Positions 31,701-41,537 are shown, counted from the first letter of the stretch. The stretch: 64,000 nt of DNA from Macrocystis pyrifera (GCA_031763025.1 JASSKH010000007.1:5313930-5377929); one strand, 5' to 3'. Notes: generated by a model not told the origin, from the sequence alone. Made by a program: numbers and translations.

Positions 31701-34138
31701 TTAAATTTCGTAGACCTATATATGAGACGGTGCTCACTGGAGCGAGACGACCGGACTATGTACACTCCGTATCATGGCTTGAGTGAAACAAAGGCATTTC
31801 GATCAGTATCCTATCAATAGAAGAAACATCGCTCTATAGAATGCACGTGGTGTACCTCAACAATACGCAACGTAGTAAAATTGAAAGTAGAGCTTCATGA
31901 ACGACAATACTTACGTATGGTAGGTCCAGCGATGGACTTACCAAGCTGGAGCTAGAGCTATGCTAGCGCCCCGTGACCCCCCGACTTCAACACCAGCAGC
32001 AGAGAGCTCTGCAGCAGTACTCATGTAGGGCAGTGTGCTCGCGCGGTATCGAGTGCAAATCCGCATGACGTGCGCCAATCGCGTCCAGTCAAGCTTTGCC
32101 AACTTTCCGGCAGCCAAAGCCGCCCCCTACGCTTCACGGACAGACGTTTACATTCCAGTATGCACCGATCGCTTTTTTGCTTCGTGTACGTGCAGATTTT
32201 CGATGCTTCCACCGGCATTTCAGGAGCACGCATGTGCTTCGCGGTGCTCGACAGACCTTTTTCCTCGTAGCTGCAGGGTTGACTGCGTCATCGAAGTTGT
32301 AGCGTGTTTTGAACGGTAAAATGGGGTAGCTCTCTCGCTGTTACGAGGGCACCCAAAGCAGTAGTTTTCGTAAAGAGATGTGGCAGGTAAACGATGGGGG
32401 GGGAAATGTTTGTTAACGATCGGGAGATATTTTTGTTTTGGGTCCATCATGGGCTCCGCTCACTATGCCCCCCCCCCCCCCCCCGAAAATCGGAGCTCGC
32501 GTCGTTAGTTTTTTTTTTTTTTTTTCTTGGATGCTCGTATATTTTCTGTCATATATTTGTAACATTTCTTCTTTTGGATACTTACGTATACCTTGTTATG
32601 CATTTGTTTGTTTTTTTCGCTTGGATACTTACGTATACGCCTGTTACACAAAATATATTATGTACGTAGTGATAAAAACTGTCGCTAACTGCAAACTGCT
32701 GTGTGCGCTGGTTGGAAAGTAACAAATATTAAAAAAAAAAATGCAAAATTGGAGATTTTTTCGATCGTACATTTTCGGTCGGACCTTGCGTACGGACTAC
32801 GGACCTCCACGGCTTCAGATGATAACTTCCCACCACTCTGGCGGGAAATGTGAAGACCGCTTCGTATTCTTATGGATGTGTGAACGATGCTTATAAGGTC
32901 CGCCCACAGTAGTATGTACGAATGATAACATACCATAGTGATGATGGGGTTGTTTCCTACCAGTACTTTCTAAAAAATAAAATAAAAATTGAAAAAAAAG
33001 AAAATAACGGCCCACCCTTTTTCCCCATCATCCTTTGTCGCTTCGTTCGCTAACGCAGTCATTGCTGCCTACCTCATGAAGCACAAGGCCATGCCTTACC
33101 TCCAGGCCGTAGACGAGGTGCGCAGGGCACAGCCCACGGTCCACGTCAACCCGGGGTTCGAGGCCCAGCTGGCACTTTACCGAGACATGGGCTGCAGGCT
33201 TCCGGGCACGCCGCACGAGGAGGGCGATGAACCACGAGCCGGCGTTAACTCCGAGGCGACTTCAACACCGATGGATGATCGTGACCCGACGAGTTTTCGG
33301 GCGGACGCGACCTACCGCTGGTTTCTGTTCGCGTGCGGCGTCACAAACGGCGACCAGGGCTACCTCCAACGGCTACCCTTATTGAACACCGATGGCGAAG
33401 GTTCTTCTCGTGCCGGTAGCGACAGCCGCGGCCCGGCTCTCGTGCGAGAAGGTTGTGGTGGTGGTGGTGGTGGTGGTGCGGCGGCGGCGGCGGCAACGTT
33501 CGGGTCTAGGGCAGCCACGTACCGGTGCAGGGCGTGCCGCGCCCCGCTGTTCTCGGAGGCGAATGTGGTTGATCACCGGCACCCAGTCGTCCAGGCCGCG
33601 AGCGACAGCGTCTATGCTTCCTTTAGCAGGCACGGGGGCGACGGGAGCTCTTGGTTGGCGGCAGAGAGACGCCGCCGCCGCCGCCGCCGGCTCCACCTCT
33701 TCCTTCTCCTCGTCGACCTTTGGCGCGAGAGCACCCGCGTGGAAAACGCCTCGCGGGGGGAAAGGCGCAGCAGTGCCCTCGCGAAGAGTTCGTAGTAGGG
33801 GCGGTGACGAAATTGGCGGCAGGGTTTCCACCGTAGGCCTCGCCTCTCCTCCGGGGGGGTCGGGTTGCTGCACCTCTGTATTCACCGAAGTTTTGGGATG
33901 GGTCGAAATATCGGAGGTGTGCCGAGGGGTTTCTTCCGTGGGTCCTCGCGGGAAGTTCGGCAAGATTTTGTGCCCCGGGAGGAAAGGACGCAGAGGGGGG
34001 GCGGGGGCGGAGGCAGGGACGGAGGCGTTGTGCCGAAGCAAGCTCGGCTCGTGGAGCTTGGACGGCGCCGCCTGCAGCTGCGGCAGGATGGTCAAGCCCG
34101 CGTTGCAGTTCACCCTCAGTCGAATCGAGCGCGCTTGA
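22176..34138 (+). CDS. DUSP12: DUSP12/YVH1 dual-specificity phosphatase with C-terminal zinc domain
   Basis: Exon 1 is 22176-22632; exon 2 is 33059-34138. The start AAAGGATGGC was chosen because it precedes the first conserved block (IYCVLKETPARLFLGTQKAA). The general-acid region is VPVLDLPSENLLARLDEC. The P-loop is N-C143-VFAQS-R149-S: the CX5R pair is intact, but the usual His before the Cys is Asn. Splicing GCAG|TC gives SRSAAVIAAYLM, the exact family length, then EVRRAQPTVHVNPGFEAQLA. The zinc domain follows: YRCRACRAPLF, DHRH, CTSVFTEVLGWVE, LCP...CRSKLGSW and CSCGRMVKPALQF, near the C-terminus as in human DUSP12. YVH1 proteins act in 60S ribosome maturation, and the zinc domain is the essential part in yeast. 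Oddities: the reading frame moves by one between 33585 and 33795 (a G6 run at 33755-33760 is one candidate, a tiny intron another), and about 18 extra residues separate the Cys pair that is CPKC in animals. Confidence 0.88.
22803..22878. mobile_element. R2 hairpin element, diverged
   Basis: TGTCCGGAAATGTAATGACC faces CAGTCCTTATATATCCGGAC. Confidence 0.65.
23150..23440 (-). mobile_element. R4 element with an expanded GATCTATCTGTA array
   Basis: Reverse R4. At about 23345-23430 an 18-bp unit (GATGATCTATCTGTA core) is repeated five times, more than in other copies. Confidence 0.65.
23549..23641. mobile_element. R3 hairpin element, best copy
   Basis: AACCCTTTTAGGACCGCAGT with GGGGACTGCAGTCCTAAAGG, and GGAGACAAACTACTTGGAAT opposite AGAGTGGTTTGTCCCC. 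Arms are nearly unmutated. Confidence 0.85.
23788..24713. mobile_element. R7 dispersed repeat, copy 2
   Basis: Same orientation and block order as copy 1, about 220 bp shorter. Lies in the DUSP12-like intron. Confidence 0.7.
24838..25168. mobile_element. Palindromic element with GCACGTACGTGCAA arms
   Basis: Left arm GGAAATTGCACGTACGTGCA and its complement at the right, about 330 bp apart. Its middle (about 24965-25105) shares CCTCCGGCGGCTC, TTTCTGCACC and CAGGGTGCCAAAT with the centre of the fold-back element at 53.2-54.1 kb. Confidence 0.55.
25169..25744. other. Intronic, nothing recognised
   Basis: Mixed-composition sequence without conserved exons or identified repeats. Confidence 0.4.
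25745..25851 (-). mobile_element. R1 MITE
   Basis: Both arms and TA flank readable. Core CACACAAAGCTATGC is diverged. Confidence 0.85.
25985..26077. mobile_element. R3 hairpin element
   Basis: GGGACTGCAGTAGTGCCGTT left, AACGGAACTAGCAGTATTAA right. Confidence 0.7.
26078..26988. other. Intronic, mostly unassigned
   Basis: A (GA)n run at 26316-26340. Otherwise no repeat or exon recognised. Confidence 0.4.
26989..27080. mobile_element. R3 hairpin element
   Basis: CCTTCTAGGACTGCAGTTCC and GGACTGGAGTGCTAAAGGGT arms. Confidence 0.7.
27123..28160. mobile_element. Non-autonomous DNA transposon with ~175-bp terminal inverted repeats
   Basis: Left arm 27123-27297 and right arm 27989-28160 are near-identical inverted copies: CATTGTGG...GCAAATTTTATACGTCACGG on the left and its complement on the right, extending to CGATCGACAAAACC. 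Between them a ~240-bp unit is tandemly duplicated (27270-27500 and 27510-27725), each opening with CATCGATCGACAAA. No transposase. Long arms suggest a Mutator-like family. I could not see a target duplication. Confidence 0.75.
28739..28787. repeat. ~49-base G homopolymer
   Basis: Uninterrupted G run. Followed at 28795-28860 by a fragment of the R6 SINE tail (GACCACG, GAGGGTAAAGCCTCCTAC). Confidence 0.85.
28861..29611. other. Intronic, mostly unassigned
   Basis: A possible R2 half (29057-29085, AACGGTCCTTACATTTTCG) and a very worn R1-like segment at 29517-29611. Nothing else identified. Confidence 0.4.
29612..29719 (+). mobile_element. R1 MITE
   Basis: Arms GGGGGCCGTAGTTAATAGGG and ACTATGGCCCCCCGTAATA. 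Confidence 0.85.
29855..30187 (+). mobile_element. R6 tRNA-derived SINE
   Basis: Opens GGCGTCCCGGTGGCTTGG. TGGCTTGGTAGG (29865-29876) fits the pol III A box and GGTTCAAATCTC (29909-29920) the B box, at tRNA-like spacing. A body of about 240 bp follows, with GACCACGGCTTGTCCAGAAG and GTAAAACCTCCTACGAGTGG, and an A-rich tail (30168-30187). A second copy is at 47612-47931. Confidence 0.85.
30188..32828. other. 3' part of the DUSP12-like intron, unassigned
   Basis: T runs, TACCAGGTA-type palindromes, an isolated R1 half-arm (31372-31401) and a CACCTGGTG-type minirepeat (31485-31545). A splice-like acceptor precedes a short open frame ending at 32270. It matches no family I know. Confidence 0.4.
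32829..32905. mobile_element. R2 hairpin element, diverged
   Basis: CCACCACTCTGGCGGGAAAT, AAGACCGCTT; right arm TAAGGTCCGCCC. Confidence 0.55.
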
Positions 34139-34501
34139 TGGCTGTTTGAACGGGTTATCAAACCCGCGTTGTAGTTTATTCACCCCAGGTCGAACTTATC
34201 GCGTTTGATGGCTGTTTCGAGCGCTTTTCGTTTCGTTCGGCTTCTTCGTCGCTGAATTGTTGGCGGCGTTTCTGTCTGCCGCGGGGGTACTTGGGGCGAT
34301 AGTGCGTGCGCCCCCCCCGCCGCTTCTTCTGCAGCCTGCGGGGAGGCGTTCACAACCGAAGGTTCCAGGTGAGTCTCGTCGAGTTGTCCTCCGCCAGTTC
34401 GGAAGTACTTGGCAACGAATGATGATAACAGGGAAGCTCTAAAATATTACCAGGTAAGGCCGTTGGAGTTCTTGTCGGTTCAGCCTCCGGGACCCACCAC
34501 G

Positions 34502-34502
<1 letters not shown>
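34139..34502. other. 3' flank of the DUSP12-like gene
   Basis: A ~70-bp direct repeat of the exon end follows the stop: GATGGCTGTTTGAACGGGTT and GATGGCTGTTTCGAGCG. No polyadenylation signal is obvious. Confidence 0.4.
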
Positions 34503-34586
<84 letters not shown>

Positions 34587-34645
34587 TCTCGAAAGGGATG
34601 CGTGGTCAATGGTCAAATGACTAAGGCAAGCAACAAATGAGTACG

Positions 34646-34704
<59 letters not shown>

Positions 34705-34850
34705 CCCCCCTCCCGTAGCGAAAGGGATGCGTGGTCAATGGTCAAATGACTAAGGCAAGCAACAAAATAGTACGCCCCCCCCCCCCCCCTCCCGAGGGTC
34801 TATGGTCGTATGACTACGGCCATGCACGATAATGAGTACACCCCCCCCCC
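34503..34850 (-). mobile_element. Cluster of three R5 ends with long C runs
   Basis: C runs of about 80 (34503-34584, one A) and 58 (34646-34703) bases. Two B-type ends (34585-34645, 34715-34775) share CAAATGACTAAGGCAAGCAA. An A-type end (34796-34840) contains GACTACGGCCATGCACGATA. Confidence 0.8.
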
Positions 34851-35400
34851 CCCTCCCCCTTATGCTTGCACTCGGTTTTCCCTCGGTGGATAAAGTATCT
34901 CTCCTCGTACTTTGAAGGCTGGCTGTCTAGGCGATAGGGCAGCGGAGCTGAGGGACATGCCCAGCTTTCTAGGGGTATTCCATGCCCACATGGTGGTGAC
35001 GCCACAAGCATTCGCATCCCTGATTCCCGCTCGATTCACCCAACGCGATCCGTTTCGATGCAACGGCTCCGCTCAGCAGAGCTCACCTCGTTTTTTGAGG
35101 GGAGAGTGTACGTGCCTTGTTCAAGCTTTCGACAGAATGGTTGAAGTACACTACGTATAGCCTGACCCCGATCGCCTGAGAATTTTCTTGGGACTCAGAC
35201 CGCCTTGGGAAATTTCTTGGAGTGATGATGTGGTGAGGGGTTGCGTATTGATGTGTGGAATATCAACCGTTTTGTTGATGCTGGACCCAGTCTTGATGTA
35301 GAAGTGCAGCTACGTATGTACGGCTTCGGGGCAAAAATACGTGGGATTATGGTAGACTCATTTTTGAAGTGATGAAAGAGTGGAACGCTCTTGCTATGTT
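34851..35400. other. Intergenic, nothing recognised
   Basis: No repeat or exon identified. Confidence 0.4.
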
Positions 35401-35409
35401 ATATTTTCA

Positions 35410-35572
35410 GAGCTGTTCACGGGTGGGGTCAAAACTTGCGGGTAGGGTCGAATGGGGTCACCAAAGCCGACCCGACCCGACTCGACCCGATCAGTGAGAT
35501 CGGAAATCTCCTGCGACCCGACCCGACCCGAGAGTCTTTGAAGACCCCCTGACCCATGAACAGCAGTGATTA
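35410..35572. mobile_element. Small fold-back element of GACCCGACCCGA units
   Basis: GAGCTGTTCACGGGTGGGGT at the left and CCCCTGACCCATGAACAGCA at the right enclose GGGTCGAATGGGGTC and CGACCCGACCCGACTCGACC units in opposing orientation. Same building block as the 54624-55480 element. Confidence 0.6.
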
Positions 35573-35596
35573 TTTTCTGATACCCTCGAACTCCCC

Positions 35597-35618
35597 CCCC
35601 CCCCCCCCCCCCCCCCCC
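35597..35618. repeat. C homopolymer
   Basis: About 22 bases of C, 25 bp beyond the small fold-back. Confidence 0.8.
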
Positions 35619-35884
35619 GCCTCTCCAGTTGGTTCACTAGGCGGTGCAGCTTTCCGGCCTTGGACCTTTTCAAGTTTCAACCGCAGCCAAATGTGCGCGC
35701 TTTGATAGTTTTCTCGGGCGCAGGCAGCTGTTGCAACCAGCAAGTCAGTACATTCGCGGTCGGATTTAGGTTGTGCCGATTTATCTTGTCTCCGGGCGGG
35801 GGTCTGAGACTCTTATCTCCGGGCGGGGGTCTGAGAGGCTTGAGGAGAGGGATGAACAGCGGTGGATCTACAGTACACCTCTGG

Positions 35885-35962
35885 GCGAATATATAAGGAT
35901 GTCTTATTGCATTAACATGAAGACAAGAGGTCCTTATGTTGCCGACCGGAGTGGTAGTCAGA
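35885..35962. mobile_element. R2 hairpin element, diverged
   Basis: ATATATAAGGATGTCTTATT faces AAGAGGTCCTTATGTTGCCG and GGAGTGGTAG. Confidence 0.5.
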
Positions 35963-36059
35963 AATGAGGCCCGTGGACCCCGTACAGCAGTGGGTCGTGA
36001 TGTCTTTTGCGCTCGTCAAGACCTGTTTTGCCCTTAATGTGCTAATCTTATTGTAGAGG

Positions 36060-36668
36060 GCGTGTCAGGTCAGTCGAGGGGTCAAACCGCGGTCATTTTT
36101 GACGCGTCAAGACCTTTCTTGACTGTATTATATCAGCTTTAGTGTAGGGGGCGGCCAGGTCAGTCGAGGGGTCGAACCACGGTCATTTTGGACGCGCCGT
36201 TTCGTTTTTTTTGTGGGTTTTTGTAACGAGAGCGCCTAGTAGCGTGGGTGGGCGAAATTAGACGCGAGTCAACGAGGGAAAACGTGGTTGAAGTCTTGTC
36301 GCGATAATAATGCCTGCCATGGCAAGAACCGTAGTCGGAAGGGGGGGGGGGAGGAGAGCTTGCTATGTGACCCAATGGTTGATCTGAGTTACGACTACTC
36401 TATGTAGGAGGGAGAGAGAAAAGAAAGGGCGAAGATAATAATAACTGGGGAAAAAGAAAGAAAGTGCTGGGGAGGGCTGTCGAGGGGGTCAAACCGCGGT
36501 CATTTTGGGGCGCGTCGAGACCTTTTTTCTCGTTGTGATGGTTTTAGTGTAGGGAGCGGTCAGTCAAGGGGTCAAACCGCGGTCATTTTGGGCGCGTCAG
36601 AGACCTTTTTTCTCGTTATGATGGTTTTAGTGTAGGGAGCGGTCAGTCAAGGGGTCAAACCGCGGTCT
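36060..36668. repeat. ~80-bp minisatellite (GGGGTCAAACCGCGGTCATT)
   Basis: Units joined by GGGCGCGTCA, GACCTTTTTTCTCG and GTGTAGGGAGCGGTCAGTC occur at 36061-36200 and 36475-36668, the last two nearly identical. An unrelated ~270 bp separates the two blocks. Confidence 0.8.
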
Positions 36669-36872
36669 CCTACGTACGTACATACCGGCATATACTGCTG
36701 TAGGACATGTTTCTATTAATAGAGGGTACGCCGAAAGCACTCACCTACCTTGGGTGAAGCAAAACATGGGATTCCGTCTTTTGAGCCTCGAGTAAAGCTG
36801 CTGCTTTTTTGTGTGACACAGGTCATAAAAAGGTGTCTTGATAAGACCTTTGTGTGAAAAGTTGTCGGGGAT

Positions 36873-36876
<4 letters not shown>

Positions 36877-36908
<32 letters not shown>
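36877..36908. repeat. ~32-base G homopolymer
   Basis: G run without an R5 core beside it. Confidence 0.85.
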
Positions 36909-36911
<3 letters not shown>

Positions 36912-37496
36912 GACTAGATATCACAAAACCAGGGATTTCGGATTTGGATGCAGATATGTACCAGGTATGAAGTTTTGCGTGCTGGAGTAAATAGACTGGA
37001 CGGCAATGTTTTTCATTCCGTGTTTGCTGTTGTTTTACTGTTTGGATTTCTTGTTTTTTTTTGTGAATGGGACGAGCGGTTTTTCACGAACGAAAACGGT
37101 TGGAAGAGCCTACCCCCCCCCCCCACCCCTACTTGCAGTCCAAGTGTGAGACCAGACCGCCCGACGGCATGACCGACGCAGCCGACCCAGCAGGCAGGCC
37201 CTCTGCGGCCTAAAACAGAAACAAAAAAAGGAAAATGACGTGTACCGGGCGGGCGATCGAGCTTTTTTCGCTTAACATGTATGGTGAGTTTTATTTTGTC
37301 ATGTATCGCACAGCCGGTATATATCTCAGTTTTTGTACTGTGTCGGGGCCAGAATTTGAGCGCAGAGTGAAGCCATGAAAGTGCCCAAACACCCCGGAAA
37401 TAATCATTGAGCGTGTAGACGGGTAATAACCGGATGTCATGCCTCTCACCGCCTGTTCCGGACGGTTTTGCTTCACACTCCGAATAAAGGAATACC
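36909..37496. other. Intergenic, nothing recognised
   Basis: No repeat family or conserved exon found. Confidence 0.4.
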
Positions 37497-37605
37497 TATT
37501 ACGGGGGTCCATAGTTAATGGGACCATTGGTATACATAGAAACCTATATGTTTACCTATTTTTACTAAGAATATTTGGTCCTATTTACTATGGTCCCCCG
37601 TAATA
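37497..37605 (-). mobile_element. R1 MITE
   Basis: GGGGGTCCATAGTTAATGGG left, TACTATGGTCCCCCGTAATA right: one arm carries the A-type bases, the other the T-type. Confidence 0.85.
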
Positions 37606-37676
37606 ATACATCTTTATATCTTGCCGTGCGCATACTTGTAGATACCTGGACAACGAATTATGAATTGATTATCGGG

Positions 37677-37802
37677 TACTACGGAGGACCATAGTAGATA
37701 GCACCTACGGTATACTGAAAAAAAAAAAACTATCAATATATATTTCCCTTTTTTTACCAACAAAATTTGGTCCCATTCACTCACCATGATCCCCCCGTAA
37801 TA
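37677..37802 (-). mobile_element. R1 MITE
   Basis: Longer than usual through an A12 run in the core and a duplicated CACTCA. Confidence 0.8.
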
Positions 37803-37972
37803 GCTTGTCAAAACAAAACCTGACAATGTTTCCTGCGTACGTACGTACTCTCACGTACGTACTCTCGCGTTTTTATTTGAGCGAAAACGGGACAAAACAA
37901 AATGTATAGGTGACGAGGGGGCAAAATACGCGGAAGATCACCCCACAAGAGCCACTTCCTCCCGAGATCTGC

Positions 37973-38089
37973 TATTACGGGGGTCCGTGGTTAATAGGAC
38001 CTATGGTATACTGGTACATGGAAAAGTTATATATTTACCTATTTTTACTGACAATATTAGGTGCTACTTACTGTGGACCCCCCGTAATA
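37973..38089 (-). mobile_element. R1 MITE
   Basis: Third copy within 600 bp. Core expanded by ACTGGTACATGG. Confidence 0.85.
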
Positions 38090-38465
38090 AACAGCAGGGG
38101 AGGTACTCTAAAACGAAGTTAAAACTACGAATATGAGTATCATCTGTAACGAACTACATCGATCGATCAATGGAACGAACTAATGCATTAGTTCGGAAAT
38201 GTATGTGGGATGCGGACAGACAAGGCAGATCTGCAATTACCAAAATAGAGATTTCAGTTTTCCAAACTTAGAGAATATTTCAGTTAAATTCTCTGCGGTC
38301 GACGCCCATTCTTGTGCGGTTGTGGTGTATGCATGTGGTACACACCCAGGTTTTGAACGGTGCATCGCGCATACACACATAACGGTGTGTGGCAGGCCTC
38401 TTGGGTGCGACCATGAACTTGTGTATATTGAGGCGGTACTATCTATAGGGCAAGGGGATGTGGTA
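38090..38465. other. Intergenic, nothing recognised
   Basis: No repeat or exon identified. Confidence 0.4.
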
Positions 38466-38469
38466 TATC

Positions 38470-38745
38470 CACAGAGCGCGAGCTATAGCAAAGTTCGATG
38501 AAAAGCGACGAGCAGTAGCGATTAAGGACGGCACCGAGACGTTGCACCCTGTCTATCCGCGATATACTGTAGTAAATTCGTACAAGGGGGGGGGGGGGGG
38601 GGGGGGGGGGGGGGAGAGGGGAGGAGATATGTGTGACCACGGCTGAGCTGATTATGCGTGACATGCGAAAAAAAACATATCTTACGTACGTACAAGTCAC
38701 AAGGAGGATACGGCATGTCCGGGAAGTCATCGAGCGTGAAAACTC
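38470..38745 (+). mobile_element. R6 SINE, 5'-truncated and diverged
   Basis: Shares TTCGATGAAAAGCGACGAGC and TGTGACCACGGC with the other copies but lacks the tRNA head. A ~28-base G run (38587-38614) sits where intact copies have GGGGGGGAGAAGG. Confidence 0.6.
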
Positions 38746-38919
38746 ACGTGCCTCTCGCGAATTGAGGAGGAAAGCATAAATGATGGTGGGACCGAAACAA
38801 AAATCACGGAAGGAGGATTGTTTGTGTGATGCTGGGTGGAAAATGAAGAAGAAAACGTTGGATTCTTGACACGCGAAGAGTGCTGGTGCGCCTCATATAT
38901 AGCTGCCCAACGGCACGCC

Positions 38920-38954
<35 letters not shown>

Positions 38955-38960
38955 TCCTCC
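38920..38960. repeat. CTC/poly-C tract
   Basis: (CTC)n merging into C runs. Confidence 0.85.
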
Positions 38961-39500
38961 TGGTCTCTCCTCCCAGCCTACCTCTTGGCGGAAATGCCAC
39001 CTCGAACATCGAACGCTAAACCTAACTTGATCGCGGATAGGGTCCGCGTACACTACAGCAGGTCAAAGCCAAAGCGAGCAACCAAATCATACCTGGTACT
39101 TGGAAATACATATCTAGGGACACAACATCACATCGAGCAAGTCCCAACGGAAAATTCTACTAGAAACACCCCCCCCCTCTACGCGAGGCGGGCTATCCGG
39201 CAGAAACTACGCGTGGGTCCAAGAGCTGGTTGGAAAATATACGGCGCTGTCTGTGTCGCTGTGCGCACCCGGAGAAAGCATCCTTACCTCGCTCTAATAA
39301 ATACGATTTGAAAAAAAAAAAAAAAACGATATTAGTTTCCGATATGATGTACGTCGTATGATACAAGGGATAACATTCTACGAGTACAGAAGAAGAAAAA
39401 GATTACAATAAAAAATCTGAGCTCAAGCGAGCGTCTACACGACCAGCGCCCCTCCATATGCGGTACAATCAAAAGTTCCATGTGGCCCGCGCCCCCCCGC
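38961..39500. other. Intergenic, nothing recognised
   Basis: An A16 run near 39310. The plus strand is open over 39000-39311 but shows no conserved motif. Confidence 0.4.
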
Positions 39501-39526
39501 CCCCCCCATCCCGAGTGCAGGTCCCC

Positions 39527-39655
39527 CCCCCCCCCACCCTCTAGCGCAAGCAATGTCTGCCCGGTCGGTGAAAACCCGACGTGCTCCGTCCCGGCATTGT
39601 AGGGATGCGAGGGTCTAGTCATACAACTACCGCCATGCATGATAATGAGTACCCC

Positions 39656-39692
<37 letters not shown>
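39527..39692 (-). mobile_element. R5 A-type fragment with a ~38-base C run
   Basis: CGGTGAAAACCCGACGTGCT through CGCCATGCATGATAATGAGT into C at about 39655-39692. Confidence 0.8.
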
Positions 39693-39694
<2 letters not shown>

Positions 39695-39749
39695 CGCCTC
39701 CTCCTGGGTCTCTACTACAGTAGGCGCCCCCCCTCTCGCGTTCGCGCTC

Positions 39750-39877
39750 GGTGCAAGCAATGTCTGCTGGTCGGTGAAAACCCGACGTGCTCCGTCCTGG
39801 TATTGTAGGGATGCGAGGGTCTATGGTCATACATACGACTACGGCCATGCATGATGGTGAGTACACCCCCCCCCCCT
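39750..39877 (-). mobile_element. R5 A-type fragment
   Basis: Second copy in the same orientation, 60 bp on. TCATACATACGACTACGGCC has a 4-bp expansion of the A-type block. Confidence 0.8.
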
Positions 39878-39999
39878 CTTCATCAGTCACAACGTGACGA
39901 AACCCTTGTACTATTCCTACTGCAAAAAAAAAAAAGATGATCCGCACGATTTCTAAGTAACTTCCCACAAAAAAAATGTTGGGCGAATTTCTGCAGTAC

Positions 40000-40110
40000 T
40001 ATTACGGGGGTCCGTAGTTAATAGGACCTATGGTATACATAAAAAACTAACTATGTACCTATTTTTACCAACAATATATTTGGTCCTATTTACTATGGTC
40101 CCCCGTACTA
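40000..40110 (-). mobile_element. R1 MITE
   Basis: GGGGGTCCGTAGTTAATAGG and ACTATGGTCCCCCGTACTA arms. Confidence 0.85.
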
Positions 40111-41116
40111 CTGTGGGCGGGAATACAAGGAAAGTTTAGACATGAAAAGGAATGCCAAGCGGTGCTTGTATTCACCGCCCAAGGCGGTTTCACTACAGCA
40201 GTAAAAACCGAGATGTTGCAACGACCAAGGTAACGAACAGCAACAACAACAAAAAACGTCTGCTATTTGTGTTGCTTACAACTATCTACGCAACGCGTTC
40301 TATTGATACAAACGGTGTGATTGATGTCGGCGAAAAGAACTACATCGGGCGGGGGGGGGGGGGGGGGGGGGGGGGGAAAGTCGCAGGCCGAGAGATCAGC
40401 TCGGCCGGACTCATCTAAAAAAAGCTACGATGCGTCTGTGCCCACTCATGGTTCAGCTTACGTACGTACAAAAACAAAGTGCGGGTTCGGACAACAACTA
40501 ATTGTACAGCTTGTTTGGACTTTTAAGACACACATGCCTGGATAGGTATTAGTAGTGGGCCCCTGTACGGTTTTGCAGCAGACAGATGAATCTACATCAT
40601 GGGCCTTTGCCAACCCCCCGCCCCTCTCCCCCCCCGCTCCCAGCGTACGGTTTACAACAGAGGGATCTGCATGGTGGGTTTGTCACCCCCCCCCCCCCCA
40701 CCCCCGCCCGCTCTACGTACTCTTTACAGGAAACAGAGGAATCGACATGTTGCATGTGCTTCTGGTCCCCCCCCCCCCCCCGTCTGTCCCGCCCCCGGCT
40801 GCAGTCGACGGTGCCGAAACAGGGACGATTATCCATAAACGCCTACCAAACTGACCATAAAATGTAAGGCATACATATTCTTGACGTTTTTTTTTTACCA
40901 TCTGAACGTCCCCGAAATTGACTACCAGACTGGTACCTGGTATTATCATTTTATACCGGTGTTGTGTCGGCCTTCTGCAATTGAGTTGCAGACTCTTGCG
41001 ACTCGTCGGCGCCGACTACGCAGCACTCCACAACCAAGGGGGGCAGGGCCGTGTAGATAGTTGAACCATCAGCTGAAAAAAAAAAAAAAAAAAAAACGTT
41101 TCTGAACGGACTCTAC
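40111..41116. other. Intergenic, G/C runs
   Basis: A G run (about 40350-40376) and several C runs (40686-40699, 40769-40782). A partly repeated CTACGTACTCTTTACAGGAA / GCGTACGGTTTACAACAGAG context suggests diverged tandem copies of ~85 bp (40615-40790). No exon. Confidence 0.4.
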
Positions 41117-41226
41117 TATTACGGGGGACCATAGTAAATAGGACCAAATATTGTGAGTGGAAAATAGATGAATATATAGTTTTTTGTGTATACCGTAGGT
41201 CCTATTTACTATGGTCCCCCGTAATA
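41117..41226 (+). mobile_element. R1 MITE, well preserved
   Basis: Both arms match to the TA flanks. Confidence 0.9.
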
Positions 41227-41350
41227 ATAAACGACTACTTTTAAGTAATACCCCCTAACCAAAAAACCGTTTCGGCACACAAGTACAAAAAACGGCACAC
41301 TATTCACTGATGAGTTTTCTTGGAACCTTCGAACTGGAAGGAATACTTAA

Positions 41351-41461
41351 TATTTACGGGAGTCCGTAGTTAATAGGACCTATGGTGTACATAAAAAACC
41401 CATATATTTAACTATTATTGCTAACGATATTTGGTCCTACTAACTACGGTCCCCCGTAACA
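41351..41461 (-). mobile_element. R1 MITE
   Basis: TTACGGGAGTCCGTAGTTAA left arm, ACTACGGTCCCCCGTAAC right arm. Confidence 0.85.
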
Positions 41462-41537
41462 GTACGTAAAAAAGTACCAACCAGTTTTCGCGTTGTACAT
41501 GATACAGGTGCTTTGCTTGAACCGCCTGACTTGTCCC

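Larger units (their letters stand above)
22633..33058 (+). other. 10.4-kb intron of the DUSP12-like gene
   Basis: GTGTGA donor, CGCAG acceptor, phase 1. Holds R1, R2, R3, R4 and R7 copies, a long-inverted-repeat transposon, a palindromic element, a tRNA-derived SINE and a ~50-base G run. No second gene was recognised inside it. Confidence 0.85.

Noticed and set aside
32070-32270. Exon-like frame ending GISGARMCFAVLDRPFSS and a stop
   Set aside because: A plausible CAG acceptor precedes it, but no family match and no upstream exon. It lies inside the phosphatase intron.
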